Notes: a model not told the origin generated them from the letters alone. A stretch of DNA of 64,000 bases from Congeria kusceri (GCA_027627225.1 CM051029.1:1723501-1787500), one strand, 5' to 3'; numbered from the stretch's first letter, positions 43,870-57,155 are shown. Translations and numbers: made by a program.

Positions 43870-46800
43870 CATAGTGCCAATGTGCAATATCTCATTAAGA
43901 TTCAACTATATTGCATTTAAACTTCTTCTGTATTAAGATTCATTTTCATTCAGATAGCATATCTTGAGCCTTCTTCAATACATTTCAATACCGAAATCGT
44001 TTAATGTTTGAGCGTACCTTTGTCCGATTGTGTTGCGATATAACGTGATTATGCTTAACAGACGTGTATGTACTTGTGTGCATTAGGCGTTTTCAATACG
44101 TGCTGTCAAAAATAGCATTACTATTACGTTTATGCAGGGTTACTTGAAAATTAAGGGTTTTAACAGGAAAAGAAAAGCTGATATCATACCAGCCATAAAG
44201 CTATCAATAGCGGTTTATCAATAGCTCTAGTCATGTGCGTGTAACTGAAGAAGCAAACATGTTTAAAACAATCAATACAGCCATGACCTAAATACGTCCA
44301 ACCGATAATTATATTACATGTACATAACATTATTCTCTTCCTGATTGGGAATGACTCCAATGCCATAACATATACTACACTTAATTACGCTGTTTAAAGA
44401 CTTTAAAAAACAGCAAATGATTCAGTAAATGTTCTATTATAAAAAAAGTTGCTTAAGCTACGTGTACGTTATCCTTAAATAACCTACTGCTACCTCTATT
44501 TGTCTTGAACCTGAGGATCATTCATATTAAAATCTGAATTCCGTTTATAATGTTTAGCCGCGACGTCTGCATGCCTATTTTGAATGATAGCATTCAGCTA
44601 ACAAAACAAAACAGTCTTCGAGCAAAAGCTGACACTGAATTGGATATTTAAATAATTAGTTTGTCAACTTGTATCGTTATTTTTATGATGACTTTTTTGC
44701 ATTGTATTTTAATAATAAATGTAAAATGTTATTGACTGCCAAGGTTGAAAAACATAACATGCACTAACTTTTTAGTACAATAAACTAATACAGCTACTGA
44801 CCAGTTCTTAATGACACATAGACACGTTGGAAATAAGAACACACATTTATTACAGGATGTCATCCTAAGTAGTTTAGGAAAGCCATCACTTAGGCTTTTT
44901 GTGAAGTTTCCATCCAATTGTGTCGTATGATCAGTGTGTTTCGGATACACAGAAGCAATGCAAAGCAGCAATGTGCATGTAGGTCTCTTGGGTAAGACAC
45001 AATTGTACAATAGTGTAACATCAAAGGTAGCGTACAGCTATTGCAATGACAGGAAGAATATGATAACAAGGAGAATAATATCATAAATAGTCGTTTAACG
45101 AGGAAGTTTTGAACTCAATATATATTTAACTGCATATCGATAACCTTTAACCCGGTATGGGTTAGTAATTTACGTACATGTTCTCGTATGTAAATGAATT
45201 ATTCTTCCTGTTTCAAAGTTGCACGTAAACTACACTTAAGATAAAGACAAGTTTGCAAAACCTCATTCACTGAAAACAAATCTAATTGTGCAGGGGTTAT
45301 GATTGCGAGAGACCGGCCTTTCGCCAGGCATCGGTTTGCACATATGCAATGGACCTATGGCGCCTGCCCATGGTTGCTATGCAATCAGGCAGTATTGATA
45401 TATTTTTAGCGCAATAATTCACGTAAGCAATGCCAACGCCCGGCGTGTTCTACACTATACCTTGACCTACTTAACTACAGGTTAACGTGGTGTTGAGTCT
45501 GACAATAGTTATCTGTAGACAATCTCATCAAGATGAGACAACTGCGTAAACTGTGTGTATTATTATCCGCTCATGCTGGCTTATAAAGAGGGAGGTAATA
45601 AACTTCAAGGTATTGATTGAAATTCAGATGATTCGAATGAAAATTGGTGAACATTATTCTGTACACGTTATGTCATTAGTATGCAAACATCTCGGTTACA
45701 TAATACATGGCATTTAACATATATATTTAACAACGAATTCGAAACCAAACATTTTGAAACAGCCCATTATATTAACTTGCATTAGTTCATATGCAGACAC
45801 AGTCGAGTTGTTTTTATTTTAAATATGTTCATTTCAGTTGGTCATATTTAAAATTTGTCAATATCCGTTAAAGTCTACGTCGCAAAGAATTAATGGATAT
45901 GATGTTAAGTGCATGAGATAAATTACGACTAATAACATATGTTGTTACATATGAATTTGTTTTTAATGTGTAGTCAATTGTTGTAGTGTAACAGAAGCAA
46001 GTATATATACACGAAACGTCATTCAGACATAGTGATACTCGAATCAAATCAGGATACTCTATGTCCTAACAGAACGAAATGTGCACATAGTGTATATAGT
46101 GCACATAGTGATATAAAAATATATCTTCAAGAATATATATAATCAAACACAAAGAACAAAAACCATAAAACTGTAATCTGAACCTATTCTGAAAAGACCT
46201 AGGATATGTTCAATGTATTACACTTCGGTTAAATAAAAACTCAGTGTTGTATTCCAATTTACATATTGCACAAGAGATTTACTAACCATAAAGTGAAGAG
46301 CATACATTGTCTAATAATGAACTTGACATTGTTCATATTGGTGCAATAGGCCCAGTGGAAAACATCGAACAACTGTTAAGCTCATAGCATATGAGAAACA
46401 AAAAGGCAATGCAATTGTGCTTAAGAGTGCAGGTGAATAATGGTATTTGAAATACGTTCATGCTTTGCAAATATATTCATCGGGCAGTGCAGGGCTTTTG
46501 TGCTTTTGGAATTCAATCCATGTTTTGAGCTTGACAGTAAATGCATTGAAACGAAAAAGAAGCCTAGAACAGGGTAAGAAGACGACAGCATACTTTGTTT
46601 AATATAAAACCATGAGCATTATAAGATGAGTTCACTATAAATATATTCTGTATTCCAAACCAAGGAATAAAACATGCAGTCGAAACAAACCAACAACACT
46701 TTCTCAACACTCTAAACCAAGACTTCTATGACGTAAATACAAATGCAACTTAAAATTGCAAATATAAACAAAGTTCATTAAGTAATTTTATGGAGGAAAC

Positions 46801-47430
46801 TGAGTTTGTCCCTTGTTGAACTTTATATAGGAAAAACAAAAACATTGTAAGACGATATCATGCATATAGTGAAACATAACAAAATACACGCGTTACTAAC
46901 GTTAACGGACTTGGATAGAACCCTCGATACATTGCAATATGATTTCATTGAACATACATTATTAAAGTTATGTCAGTGTTGACCCTGAGTTTATTACCGT
47001 TATTAAAACAAAAACGGCTGTTAGATTAAGCTTTGCCATTTCTACCCTTCCGCGGAATAAGTAAATATAAATTGATTAAATAACAATAATTGCAAAACCG
47101 TGCATACCATATATCTTTGCTGTGCTGAATTGATATTTATAGCATTTTTCTTTATTACGCAAAATAGTTACAAGCAATGACACCAAGTAACAATTTTATG
47201 CACTAAATAATAAACTGTTGAGTCGACGGTTTGCTTAATTATAATTAGTTAAGAAAAAGGGAACACAAGTCTTTAGGGACAGGTATATAGGAAAACAGTA
47301 AATATTCATATTTATAGAGGGATTGATATACTTATATGCAGTAATTGCCTGAAAAGGAGCTGTTAAAGCCATGATATATACACGGAAAAAAACTACAGTG
47401 TATAGACTGAAGCGTGTATATGCATAATGT
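43870..47430. other. gene-free stretch
   Basis: AT-rich with no exon recognised. A GC-richer patch at about 45290-45440 may be an old dispersed repeat. Small open frames near 44184-45084 have no supporting features. Confidence 0.4.
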
Positions 47431-47439
47431 ATGGATGAC

Positions 47440-48160
47440 GGTTGGTGAATGGGTAAATATATGCGTGGTTGAGTGATGGTTGAGTTAGTGATTAAGTGGT
47501 CGAGTGGTTAAGTGGATGAGTTGTTGAGTGAGTGGTTAAGTGGTCGAGTAATTAAGTGGTTGAGTGGTTGACTGAGAGGTTCAGTGGCTGAGTGGTTAAG
47601 TGGTTGGAGGTTGAGCGATTGTTAAGAGGTCGAGTGGTTAAGTGGTTGAGTAATTGAGTGAGTGATGAGTGAATGGTTTAGTGAGTGATTGAGTGATTGA
47701 GTGATTGGGTGGTTGAGTGGTTGAGTGATTGTGTGGTTGAATGGTTGAGTGGTTGAGTGATTGACTGAGTGGCTGAGTGGTTGAGTGATTGATTGGTTGA
47801 GTGATTGAGTGGTTGATGATTCAGTGGTTGAGTGGTATAGTGGTTGAGTGGTATAGTGGTTGAGTGGTATAGTGATTGAGAGAGTGGTTAAGTGGTCGAG
47901 TGGTTAATGGTCGAGTGGTTAAGTCGTCGAGTGGCTAAGTGGTCGAGTGGTTGAGTGGATAATTGGTTGAGTGATTGAGTGGTTGAGTGGTTGAGTGGTT
48001 GAGTGAGTGAGTGAGTGAGTGCGTGAGTGCGTGAGTGCGTGAGTGCGTGAGTGCGTGAGTGAGTGAGTGAGTGAGTGAGTGAGTGAGTGAGTGAGTGAGT
48101 GAGTGAGTGAGTGAGTGAGTGAGTGAGTGAGTTGGTGAGTGAGTGAGTGAGTGAGTGGGA
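47440..48160. repeat. GAGT/GGTT minisatellite ending in (GAGT)n
   Basis: About 560 bases of imperfect 'gagtggttaagtggtc'-type units grade into pure GAGT with GCGT variants from about 48000. The minus-strand THSLTHSL-type frame is an artefact. Confidence 0.95.
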
Positions 48161-48169
48161 CTTTAAAAG

Positions 48170-49540
48170 AACTTGCAAAAGCATGCGACCGGGAGAAAAA
48201 CGAAAGTGCGACCTATGAATCACACCTTTCTCTCAACCGTTAATATAAGAAAAGTGGGAAGGAATCGTTTGGTTATTATTTTCATTTGGAAAATTGCGCC
48301 AATTTATGAAACCGCCAAATCAAAACACATTTAAAACATCAACACATTGCACCGAAGATATTTTTGCATCATACAGTAAACAAGAAAAGTAATGTTTCTA
48401 CACTTTACAAACCGTATTAACGGTTTCAAGAAGGATTTTTCAAGGTATGTCGGCATCCCTGACACCCCCCTCCCCCGCGAGCGAACAGATATCAGCTGGA
48501 CCCCCTCCCCCCCAGGATATTGTAACGTTTGACTCCGTTTGTTTCGCCTTTAAATTATCTTACGACAGCTAGTTGTTTCAAAAAAATGTATATTTCGTTA
48601 TTTTTGGGGGGCTAAGAAAAAAAACAACAACAACATCTATACAATACACATCTTTCTATACAGTTATACTACATGCGAATAATAAAAGCCGAAAACATCA
48701 ACGTTGCTACTAAATACCTGAAAACGCGACTCTTAATCGACAGACAAAATACGTTCATGTGTCTCCAAGTACAAAACGGGTTTTTCACCATAAAAGCGGT
48801 CGAATATTATGTCGCCACGTGCAGGTTATGAAAAACGTGCGTGTACTGGTCACGCGTTCAATTGCATAGTGTTTCTGTGAACAAAATGACGTTCGACGAC
48901 GTCAAATTATATTTTAAAATGAGGCAAGGTATTACATTATTCGTTTTTATATTTCTGATTGTCCGTTTGTGAGATGGCGTAGTGAATTAACCGGATCAAA
49001 TTTTTAATGATATATATAATATTGAAGTTTAAAAATGCCTGTCGCTTTTCCTGGCAAGCGTAAGTATTTGTTCAATTGTAGAAATACCATGGAATTTGGG
49101 GCATGTATGAAATTAGCCAAACTCCACGGTTGTGTTTTATTAATTTGCAAGGACTAATTAGTGAATTAAGCTTACACTATATTATAAATTAGAAAGCTTG
49201 AATGAAGACAATACTACATGTGGCCGGAGACAGCCGTTGCAACTACACATTTGGTCATAGTAAGATTTCAGATAAGTACAAAATGATAGTGCTAGGGAAT
49301 GCATTAGAATGATTTCAACTTATAAAACAGTGTTCACGTCTGTTCATCTTTAAACAAAACTTCATACGAAAGGCATTTAATCATTCGTACAGGAAGTTAC
49401 ATCCGCCGATGTCATTAAATGCCAGAGATATGGAGAAAGTAATACACACATTGGAAAGTCATGCTTAATGTTTACAATACTACTGAACAGTTTCTGAACA
49501 CCTCGAAATGCATGGTATTGTGGCTATCCTAACCGTACGT
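48170..49540. other. gene-free stretch
   Basis: No exon recognised. Two C-rich runs at about 48463-48515. Confidence 0.4.
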
Positions 49541-49541
49541 C

Positions 49542-49544
<3 letters not shown>

Positions 49545-49587
<43 letters not shown>
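49545..49587. repeat. (GA)n microsatellite
   Basis: Uninterrupted GA dinucleotide run of about 43 bases. Confidence 0.98.
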
Positions 49588-49590
<3 letters not shown>

Positions 49591-50037
49591 CTAGTATGGC
49601 TCTACATTTACTATTTGGAACTTCAGTATAATATAATTAGTTTGTGATATCCGGAGTTTCTCGTTAGGTCCACCGAAATGCAGAAAATAATGCTGGTAAA
49701 AAACCAGAAACTCCATTCTCGTTGTTAGAAACAGAAAGTGAAAGCGTGTGATTTGCCAGAAATGAAGTCCATGAAATAAACATGTATTTGTTTAAAACAT
49801 CAGACATTATCAAACAAATCATAATAAAATTATACTCAAAGATAGAAAATCTTTTACAAAAATGTAGTTTAACATCATATTGACGATTTAATCAATTAGT
49901 CATGTTTGTGTATTTTAGGAACGGGGAGTAATACACTGGCCTTGATCATGGCTAAATTGAAAGCAAAGTACTGAAAGCAATGAATCAGTTTTAATACGTA
50001 AAATGTGAGATAACGCGGATAAATAGATTATTAGGTA

Positions 50038-50129
50038 AGTGTTGAATAAAGATCAAGTTTATTATGCTCGGCACGAAAATGAAAAGCACGCGCCAAGACT
50101 CGCATGATAAACTTGATCTTTATTCATCA
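50038..50129. mobile_element. short palindromic element (MITE-like)
   Basis: Left arm GTGTTGAATAAAGATCAAGT... and right arm ...ACTTGATCTTTATTCATCAC are near-perfect inverted repeats of about 28 bases around a GC-richer centre. Unrelated in sequence to the 11583 hairpin. Confidence 0.75.
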
Positions 50130-50134
50130 CTAAC

Positions 50135-51365
50135 TTTATATTCTCTACATAACAATTAAAACAATAAGATATAAACATCTCCTAACATGGAAACACACAA
50201 CGATGTCGCGAGTTGATTACAAAATATGCTCCAGAAAATAAGAGTAAGCGTGAGCCCTGGTTTTACGGTTTAAATTTTAAACAATGGTGGCGTCCAGTTG
50301 TTACGTCGTGTCGTTTAAAGATACAGAACTGATATTTGTCATGTTTTATTGGTTTGTGTTTATTGTATGACATGTTCATGTCATTATACTTTTGGTAGTG
50401 AAATACTTAGTGCATCAAGCATCTATTCTGATAATGACAAGTATATTATTTAAGGTCTTAGGTCTTACAGTTGAGATGTGACTATTTAGTATTTACTGCC
50501 GGGTGTTAATTAGCAGAATCACTATTGTTGCACAAAAGCTTTTGCAGAATATGGTCGGAGAAGAGTTGGAGAAATTAATTGCTTATTATGGCGTTTGGCA
50601 GAATTTTTTGTAATCAAGATGGACTAGAAATGATTATTTTATTTTGCGCATTTTGCTCGCCTCTGATTTTATCGGAAATGAAACACACTAGTTTTATTTT
50701 TATTTTGCTCGCTCGTTTTTTTTGCATTGCAATTGGGAGATATCATCCATTATCTTCGGTGTATTTCCGTCGTTCACACAGCGATTCCAAATGTAGACTT
50801 TTACTTTCGGCTTTGCTGTCTTGTATCCTTCTTCTTTGATTCAACTCTGTTCTATTATCTCAGATAAAGAATTTCAAAATAACTTATTTACATATTCTTG
50901 ATTTTTGAATGTCAAAATATAGGTATCTGCAAATACTAAAACTCAGCTCTTAAAAAGCTAAATATTCTTTGAAAAATAACAGTTAAAAGCTGTGGCAGGA
51001 CCTTACCATCACCGGATGTAAAGTCTGTTCCACTAACCATGTTAGCTATTACAACTGTTGTTTCTTTATCAATGACAGACTATTTCCAGTTCATGTCTAT
51101 GCCAGAAGTGTTGTTTGGTTTCTTAATAATATATAATTTAATAACGGAAGATACATACATGAGCAATACGAACACGGTGAATGAAATTTCCATTTTGTAT
51201 AGTGTTCGAAACAATGGTTAAGCATTTATTCTGAGTATTTCGAAAATCAAAGCTTATTTGATTCAGGTGTGGCCTGTCAATAGTAACAGAGGTTTTGTTC
51301 CGATTTGAAATGCATAAATACAATATGACATTCTACCAAATGTATGGTGTCTGTAAATTGTTTCA
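50135..51365. other. spacer before copy C
   Basis: No exon recognised. An Ig1 and signal exon for copy C would be expected upstream of 51372 and were not found. The open frame at 50579-50839 is AT-rich and featureless. Confidence 0.4.
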
Positions 51366-51371
51366 TTCCAG

Positions 51372-51677
51372 TGCCGCTCACTTCTTTGACCATTCAACCA
51401 GAGGCACCCCTTTCGTACCCTGTTCTCAATATCCCATCGACGTTCACATGCATCACTTCACAGAGCCGACCTGCGCCTAGTATTCAATGGTTTAATGATA
51501 AGGTGAACATCACCAGCCTGGCTAAATATTCATACTCCGCTGACGTCGCAATGAGCAGTTTGCAATATACACCGAACTCGTACGAGTATAGTGGAGGAAA
51601 TTTATCCTGTGTTGCAAGTTATGAGTTCAAAGCCTTCATCACAGTTCTAACAACCACAAAGAGCATTCGCGTACAAT
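51372..51677 (+). pseudogene. copy C exon, Ig domain 2, donor lost
   Basis: Acceptor TTCCAG at 51371. PLTSLTIQPEAPLSY, TFTCITSQSRPAPSIQWF and LSCVASYEF: intact Ig. At the position of copy B's AA|GTAAGT this copy has AT|TTAAGT, so the donor GT is changed to TT. Reading on gives QFKYFITV and a stop. The nearest GT dinucleotides are out of phase. Confidence 0.75.
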
Positions 51678-51900
51678 TTAAGTACTTTATTACTGTTTGA
51701 ATTTACTTGCTGTCTTTATTTTGCATGATTGTATGCGTCGTGTTAATGCCATTCTGTATTTTATAGTGTTTATATAGAAATGATGGAACACCAAAATATG
51801 TCTGGTTATTCGAACAAAACAGTGGATAATCGTTTATTCAACGGATTAATTTAATTTCAGCTAAATATTTGAGACGTTGTCATGCTTTCTTTTTATCCAG

Positions 51901-52177
51901 TCCCAGTTTCCAAACCGATAATGACTGTCAACAACATAAGTACATCTAGCACGATCACTATACGAGAGGGCAGACTTATACATTTGAGTTGTTCCTCCTC
52001 CGGATATCCACCTCCCTCTTATCACTGGACCTACCCAGGAGGACAGTCCGTCGGCGCCCTGCGGTCGTTAAACGTCACTCGCAGTAACGGACGCGCTTCA
52101 TGCATGGCATTGAAAATATAGAACCACCAGTACACAGTCCACACAGAACTTTACCACACTGGATATACATTTGCTAT
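51901..52177 (+). pseudogene. copy C exon, Ig domain 3, frameshifted
   Basis: Acceptor ATCCAG at 51900, donor GTAAGC at 52178. PVSKPIMTVNN, LIHLSCSSSGYPPPSYHW and RASCMALKI, then TAG. The end, RTTSTQSTQNFTTLDIHLL, matches copy B only in another frame. The break is at about 52110-52125, with deletion of a few codons. Confidence 0.75.
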
Positions 52178-52321
52178 GTAAGCAGTGTTCAATGTTATGT
52201 TGAAATGTATAATGTTCAATGTTGAAATGTATAATGTTCAATGTTCTTAGAACTTCCAACATGTATTTGTATTCTACTGCAATTATCATTGAATACTATA
52301 TTGTGATTTCTGGAATTACAG

Positions 52322-52609
52322 ATCCGCCATACATAACACGATTATTAAATAAGAACATCAATTTAGAAATCGTTGATAGCAATATCAGAGTACTGAGATG
52401 TGATAACATCAGCATTGAATGTGCGAGTGACGCCATTCCCCCGGCTACTGTATTCTGGCACGGACAGAATGTCAATTACTCTACACTGACAGTGACCAGT
52501 GTACTGCATGATACAGTGTGGACATGCACAGCAACAAACACTATGACAGAAACTGACGGAACGACATCAACATGCACTGTGACCAGAAACGTGTCCGCTA
52601 CAGTATTGT
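52322..52609 (+). CDS. copy C exon, Ig domain 4
   Basis: Acceptor TTACAG at 52321, donor GTAATT at 52610. DPPYITRLLNKN; cysteines in SIECASDAI and WTCTATNTM; tryptophan in VFWHGQN. Intact. Confidence 0.85.
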
Positions 52610-52619
52610 GTAATTGCAA

Positions 52620-53100
52620 TACCCATGTGTTGAGTACAAGTTGACAATTCGTATACGTATTATAATTTACCAGATGCGTAACTGATCTTCTTTCAGTATA
52701 TGATCATATGATTTGTTACGGAGGAAGTATCATCATCCTCTGAAACACGGCCTCAATGCACGTTTACATTTGTAAAATACAGATGTTGCATTACTGGTTT
52801 GGATAACGAAACAATCAATAACATATTGTATTCCTAGTAAAATGCTACACTTGCACCGTTCATACCAAATTATGTATGTTGTTCTCGCTTTTTATTTTTA
52901 TTAAATATTAGCGATGCATTTTACGGAATCCTGAGTCAGCCAGTAGCATTCAGACATGTATAAAACCACGAAAATACGAGAACGCGAAGTGCATTTCGAT
53001 TCTTTGGAAATTTTTCAATTTGTTGTTAGAATGTTTGAGTTAATTGTTTAGTAAATATTTAAACATTTCCTTATATGTAACGATTGACTATAAATCAAAA
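52620..53100. other. copy C intron between Ig4 and Ig5
   Basis: Longest ectodomain intron of copy C, with no exon recognised inside it. Confidence 0.5.
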
Positions 53101-53117
53101 TATTATTGTTTTCGTAG

Positions 53118-53423
53118 GCGATCCTGTCGTTCCTACGATCACGTATAGCATTCTACAACACACAGATAAAAGTTGGATTGCAACAAACGAAGCCATAAGA
53201 GTTATAGTAGGAAGTACTGTTCGGTTGATGTGTTCAGTAGACAGTGTGCCAACTTCAATATACTCATGGGGCTCCGGACACGACGGGAACATTCGAAACA
53301 TATTTAATATCACGCGCACACCGGTCAAGAACTACACATGCACGGTAAAGAATATCATGAACACCACATTTAAAGGAAACGTTAATGGTAGCAACCATTC
53401 ATCAGTAAACCTAAACTTACTGT
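53118..53423 (+). CDS. copy C exon, Ig domain 5
   Basis: Acceptor CGTAG at 53117, donor GTAAGT at 53424. GDPVVPTITYSILQH; RLMCSVDSVPTSIYSWGSGH; NYTCTVKNIMNTT. Intact, and the reference for the broken copy B exon at 26546. Confidence 0.85.
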
Positions 53424-53525
53424 GTAAGTATTATAGTCGACTATTTTCTTCACCATTCACTATCAAGGCATTACATATATAGTTGTTTTTTATCAATGTA
53501 TTAGCCAATAATTATTACCTTTTAG

Positions 53526-53816
53526 ATGGTCCTGAGAATATAGAAGCACAATTCAACAACATCAAACAGAGAGACAAAGTACTTAAAGTTATTGCAGGCT
53601 GGTCGTTCACAATAGCATGTTTTGCAAGTAGCAATCCAGCTCCTAGTCTTTCTTGGTATGGCCCTGGAGCTCCAGAAGGAAATGTCCTGTCTATTACCAA
53701 TGCGAGCACTAAAATGGGCGGAAATTTAACATGCAAGGCATTTAACACCATGATATATAGCGTGGGACATAGCGTATACGAGACAGCGCACCTAACAATG
53801 ACCCTGGATATACTAT
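53526..53816 (+). CDS. copy C exon, Ig domain 6
   Basis: Acceptor TTTTAG at 53525, donor GTAAGT at 53817. DGPENIEAQFNN; GWSFTIACFASSNPAP; SLSWYGPGAP; NLTCKAFNTM. Intact. Confidence 0.85.
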
Positions 53817-54046
53817 GTAAGTAATGTTAGCCAAAATTGACTTGATTTGTACAGAGATTGGTTTATTTTAATATCACACTTGTTCTAGATTTTGAATATG
53901 AATACCAATAATTGATTTCCTTCTTGCGATGGTATTACATTCGAATATTCATAACATATAAATGGTTTCCATAAATAACTGGATGTATACCTAAATATAA
54001 ATTGCTTAGTTTTACAAATGTATGATACGATTAATTGATGCTACAA

Positions 54047-54324
54047 ACCCACCGGCTGTTGAACGTTTGCAGAACCAAAGCGCTCTACTGAACACGTCTC
54101 TAACGGTTACATGCACCTTAACAAATGTTGGTAATCCACCAGCCTCGACCTTTACATGGATAAGGAAAGACACGAGTACAGTGGTGGGTACAGAACAAAC
54201 ACTAACAACATTGGATTGACCGACGAAGGGGCATACCAATGTAACGCATCAAGCATAATGTAGCCTATTGAAAATGAAGTTGTGTACGGATTTAGTCAAT
54301 CGACATTCTATATAAATGTTGAAT
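54047..54324 (+). pseudogene. copy C exon, Ig domain 7, three lesions
   Basis: NPPAVERLQNQSALLN, LTVTCTLTNVGNPPAS and TFTWIRKD are Ig7. At the expected acceptor (54045-54046) AG reads AA. Frame is lost at about 54200-54212. In the resumed frame, LTDEGAYQCNASSIM is followed by TAG (54261-54263), where copy B has a CAG codon (NIMQPIG). Donor GTAAGA at 54325 is intact. Confidence 0.8.
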
Positions 54325-54329
54325 GTAAG

Positions 54330-54795
54330 ATAAATAATTACTACGTTTTTATTTAACTGATGTTATTTTCATTAGACAATTATATGGAAATAACATTCAT
54401 TCTGTTGACATCACACATATAAAGTTGCTTAATTATCAAGACAAACACGTATCTAAGTTCAAACCATTCCGGCGTTTGTAGAAGTGGTGAGCAAAACGTT
54501 AGAAAATGGGTGTATAATGTTTCTATTGCAAATAACTTGCACGATGCAATAGTTTTTTCTTATAATGTTTATTCGCTACTCAGTGATTGTTTTTGTCCCA
54601 GCCTTCTGAACTTTTGGAAAATTAACGTATAATTGACCGAAGCGATATTAACCACAATTAACTGTAATTAATAATCCGTTATTTCTACCACATTTTGCTA
54701 AATAGTTCGTGTTGCGTATCATACAATATCCACTTTATTCCAAAAGTGTGTAGTGTTATATTGGTATTCAAATATACATTTCATAAGCAAGTTTT
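54330..54795. other. copy C intron between Ig7 and Ig8
   Basis: AT-rich intron, no exon seen. Confidence 0.5.
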
Positions 54796-54802
54796 CTTCC
54801 AG

Positions 54803-55096
54803 ACGGGGCATATATACGGGCATTCAAAGCAAATGAATCTAACACTTACATCACTGTTGACCAAGGCGAAACATTAGAACTGGTATGTGATGCCGATGGT
54901 GGCCCTCAACCTACTGTTCGTATCGTCAATGCAACTCGTGGACATGAAACAATCCTTGTGGAGACTGAAGCACATACAGCCAAATCTTACATACATCGAG
55001 GAAGATGTGAATATGATGCTGGAAGGTATAAATGCCTCGCTAACAACCGTTTTAACCAAGGACAACACAAACAGTCACTGGCTCTATTCGTTAACT
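54803..55096 (+). CDS. copy C exon, Ig domain 8
   Basis: Acceptor TTCCAG at 54802, donor GTAAGT at 55097. DGAYIRAFKANESNTY; LELVCDADGGPQPTVRIV; RCEYDAGRYKCLANN. Tryptophan-less like its partners. The following intron happens to stay open in one frame, so intron retention would not stop translation at once. Confidence 0.85.
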
Positions 55097-55202
55097 GTAA
55101 GTTATGAGGTACATATGAATATCATACCGTACTTAGTTACGGGTAAATATATTGGCTATACATATTTTATAGTGCAATCAATACAACTGTGTTCTTGCAC
55201 AG

Positions 55203-55520
55203 GTGCACCAAGAGCATCGCCCTGTTCACCGCCTATAACAGAACAGTACAGAGCTCCTAACGACTCAGCTGTGTTTACCTTCACAATCATGGCCTATCCT
55301 GAGCCAAAATATTCAGACTTCTGTTGGTACAAACGTGTAGATGATGGATGGACGGATGTGTCCAGTGACTCCAACAACTTTCTGATTAATACCTTTGATG
55401 ATAATATGCAGACTCAACTGATGATTTTCCGTGTGCAGGTTGGAGATTATACAGAATACTTGGTGAACGTTTCCAACACATTTGGTTCAGTAGCGCAAGT
55501 GTTTACCTTACACGCACAGT
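55203..55520 (+). CDS. copy C exon, Ig domain 9
   Basis: Acceptor GCACAG at 55202, donor GTATGT at 55521. GAPRASPCSPPITEQ; DFCWYKRVDDG; EYLVNVSNTFGS. Again no second core cysteine, as in copy B. Intact. Confidence 0.8.
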
Positions 55521-55691
55521 GTATGTATCTATAACAACGTTGAATTTGTTTTGTTTTTTAATTATGTTGTAACACAACACATAGTTACACTTAACTACAG
55601 TTAAACATTGATGAAGTTAGTAGATTCACACTAATAATCGCGTATGTATATACATAAGTTTTATAAATTGTACGAGTACAATTTTTTTTAG

Positions 55692-55988
55692 CCAAACCAT
55701 ACGTTCCGAAGGACTTGCTAAGTGACCGAGTAGGAAAAACGGACTTTGTTATTACATGGGTTCCTGGATTTTATGGCGGTCAGGATCAGAACTTTACTAT
55801 TCGATACAAAGAAGCTGATATTGAAAGATGGAAAGATATCTACGTGGCAAGTTTTGTTATAAATTATACCTGGGCCATTGAATGATTAAAACCAGACACG
55901 ACATACCAAATCAAAATGCTTGCGGAGAACAAAATAGGCAGATCAGATTGGACAAAGGAATTAACAGAAACTACTCTTATGGATGCAT
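55692..55988 (+). pseudogene. copy C exon, FN3 domain with TGA
   Basis: Acceptor TTTTAG at 55691, donor GTAATT at 55989. VPKDLLSDRVG, FVITWVPGFYGGQDQNFT, IRYKEADIERWKD, then WAIE TGA (55883-55885) LKPDTTYQIKMLAEN. Copy B has KGLKPNTAYQ, so a glycine codon (GGA) became TGA by one substitution. The rest of the domain is open. Confidence 0.8.
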
Positions 55989-56109
55989 GTAATTTTAACT
56001 GGTGAAACCATTTATATCAACTGTAGTCTGAAGATCAGCAAATGAGTACTTAACTTGCAGTGTGATCTGTATTGTGTTCCATAGTTCAAATGTATTTCTG
56101 TCATTATAG

Positions 56110-56226
56110 TTGACAATGGCTCGCCTGCCCCTGCTAAACCTGCTATTGGTGGTGCAATTCGTGCTGCTGCAGGAGTTGGTATAATTGTCGCCGTTATAGT
56201 TGTGATATGGAGATACAGAACAAGAG
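56110..56226 (+). CDS. copy C exon, membrane segment
   Basis: Acceptor TTATAG at 56109, donor GTAAAT at 56227. DNGSPAPAKPAIGGA, then AAAGVGIIVAVIVVIW and RYRTR. Intact. Confidence 0.8.
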
Positions 56227-56239
56227 GTAAATCTGTGTT

Positions 56240-57145
56240 ATTAAACGTATATAACTTTACCTTATTGTTTAGCAATACGTATTACTTTTATATAATAAAA
56301 CATGCACAATAATAATTTCATTAACACAATGTACGCTGTTCAATATCTACTACGACAGTCTCTTTTTTGTTTTATTTACTTAGTCTAATGTACTTTGCAT
56401 TTACATGTTGTTGTTTTTTTTTAGTTTGTGTTTTTAGCATTGCAAACATCTGATGCAAAACAAAAACTAACGAGAAGGTATGACTCATTTAGCATTTGGT
56501 TTAAATCATATTATTGCCTAGTGTGAAGTTAAAAAAGGTGCTTTTTAGTTTATTAACAAATATATATGAATTGTTGATTCATGTTTATTTTATTAAAGCA
56601 GATGCTAGTTGCAAGGCAGTTCTATGGAATGTATTTGTTTATTTTGTATTATTGTGTTTCTTATACTTTGATAGTGCAATGTATTTATTAGTTGTATTTC
56701 ATGTATTAAATATACGTTGAAGGTCAATAAATCATGTAGGCGGCACATACGAAAATATAGGTAGGAAATGATTAGTTAATTCATTATAAAAAGTAGTGCT
56801 TTATCCATTGAAACCAGTCATTGAAATGTTATTTTATAAGTTTCAATAGTTTATTAATAAAAAACGAAATAAATGTTGTAAACTGCAATGCACTGAATAC
56901 TTAAGCAGAACCAATATACACACATCCGAAAATCATGCATTGAAATAAGTACCACAGCCATACTCGGTCCAAAGTCTAAAATGTTAATCCAGATATTTTG
57001 CACATTGATTTATGTATTTCTACTAGAGCATGTTTATAGATTTTAAAATATGTTCATGCAAGAGTCACGCGCAAACATTACATGATACATAATACCCAAC
57101 GGTTATGAATGAGATTAGTTTGTATAAAAAATCATGATATCGTCA
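56240..57145. other. copy C intron after membrane exon
   Basis: No exon recognised. The small open frame at 56514-56720 is AT-rich and hydrophobic by composition only. Confidence 0.5.
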
Positions 57146-57155
57146 GCTATTGCAG

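Noticed and set aside
47888..48223. Minus-strand frame with THSLTHSL repeats
   Set aside because: It is the translation of the GAGT microsatellite, in which a four-base unit stays open by composition; no start context, domain or exon signals.
54887..55534. Single 215-codon exon covering Ig8 and Ig9 of copy C
   Set aside because: GTAAGT at 55097 and CACAG at 55202 are in the same places as the copy B splice sites, and the intervening stretch has no Ig content; the intron is open by chance.
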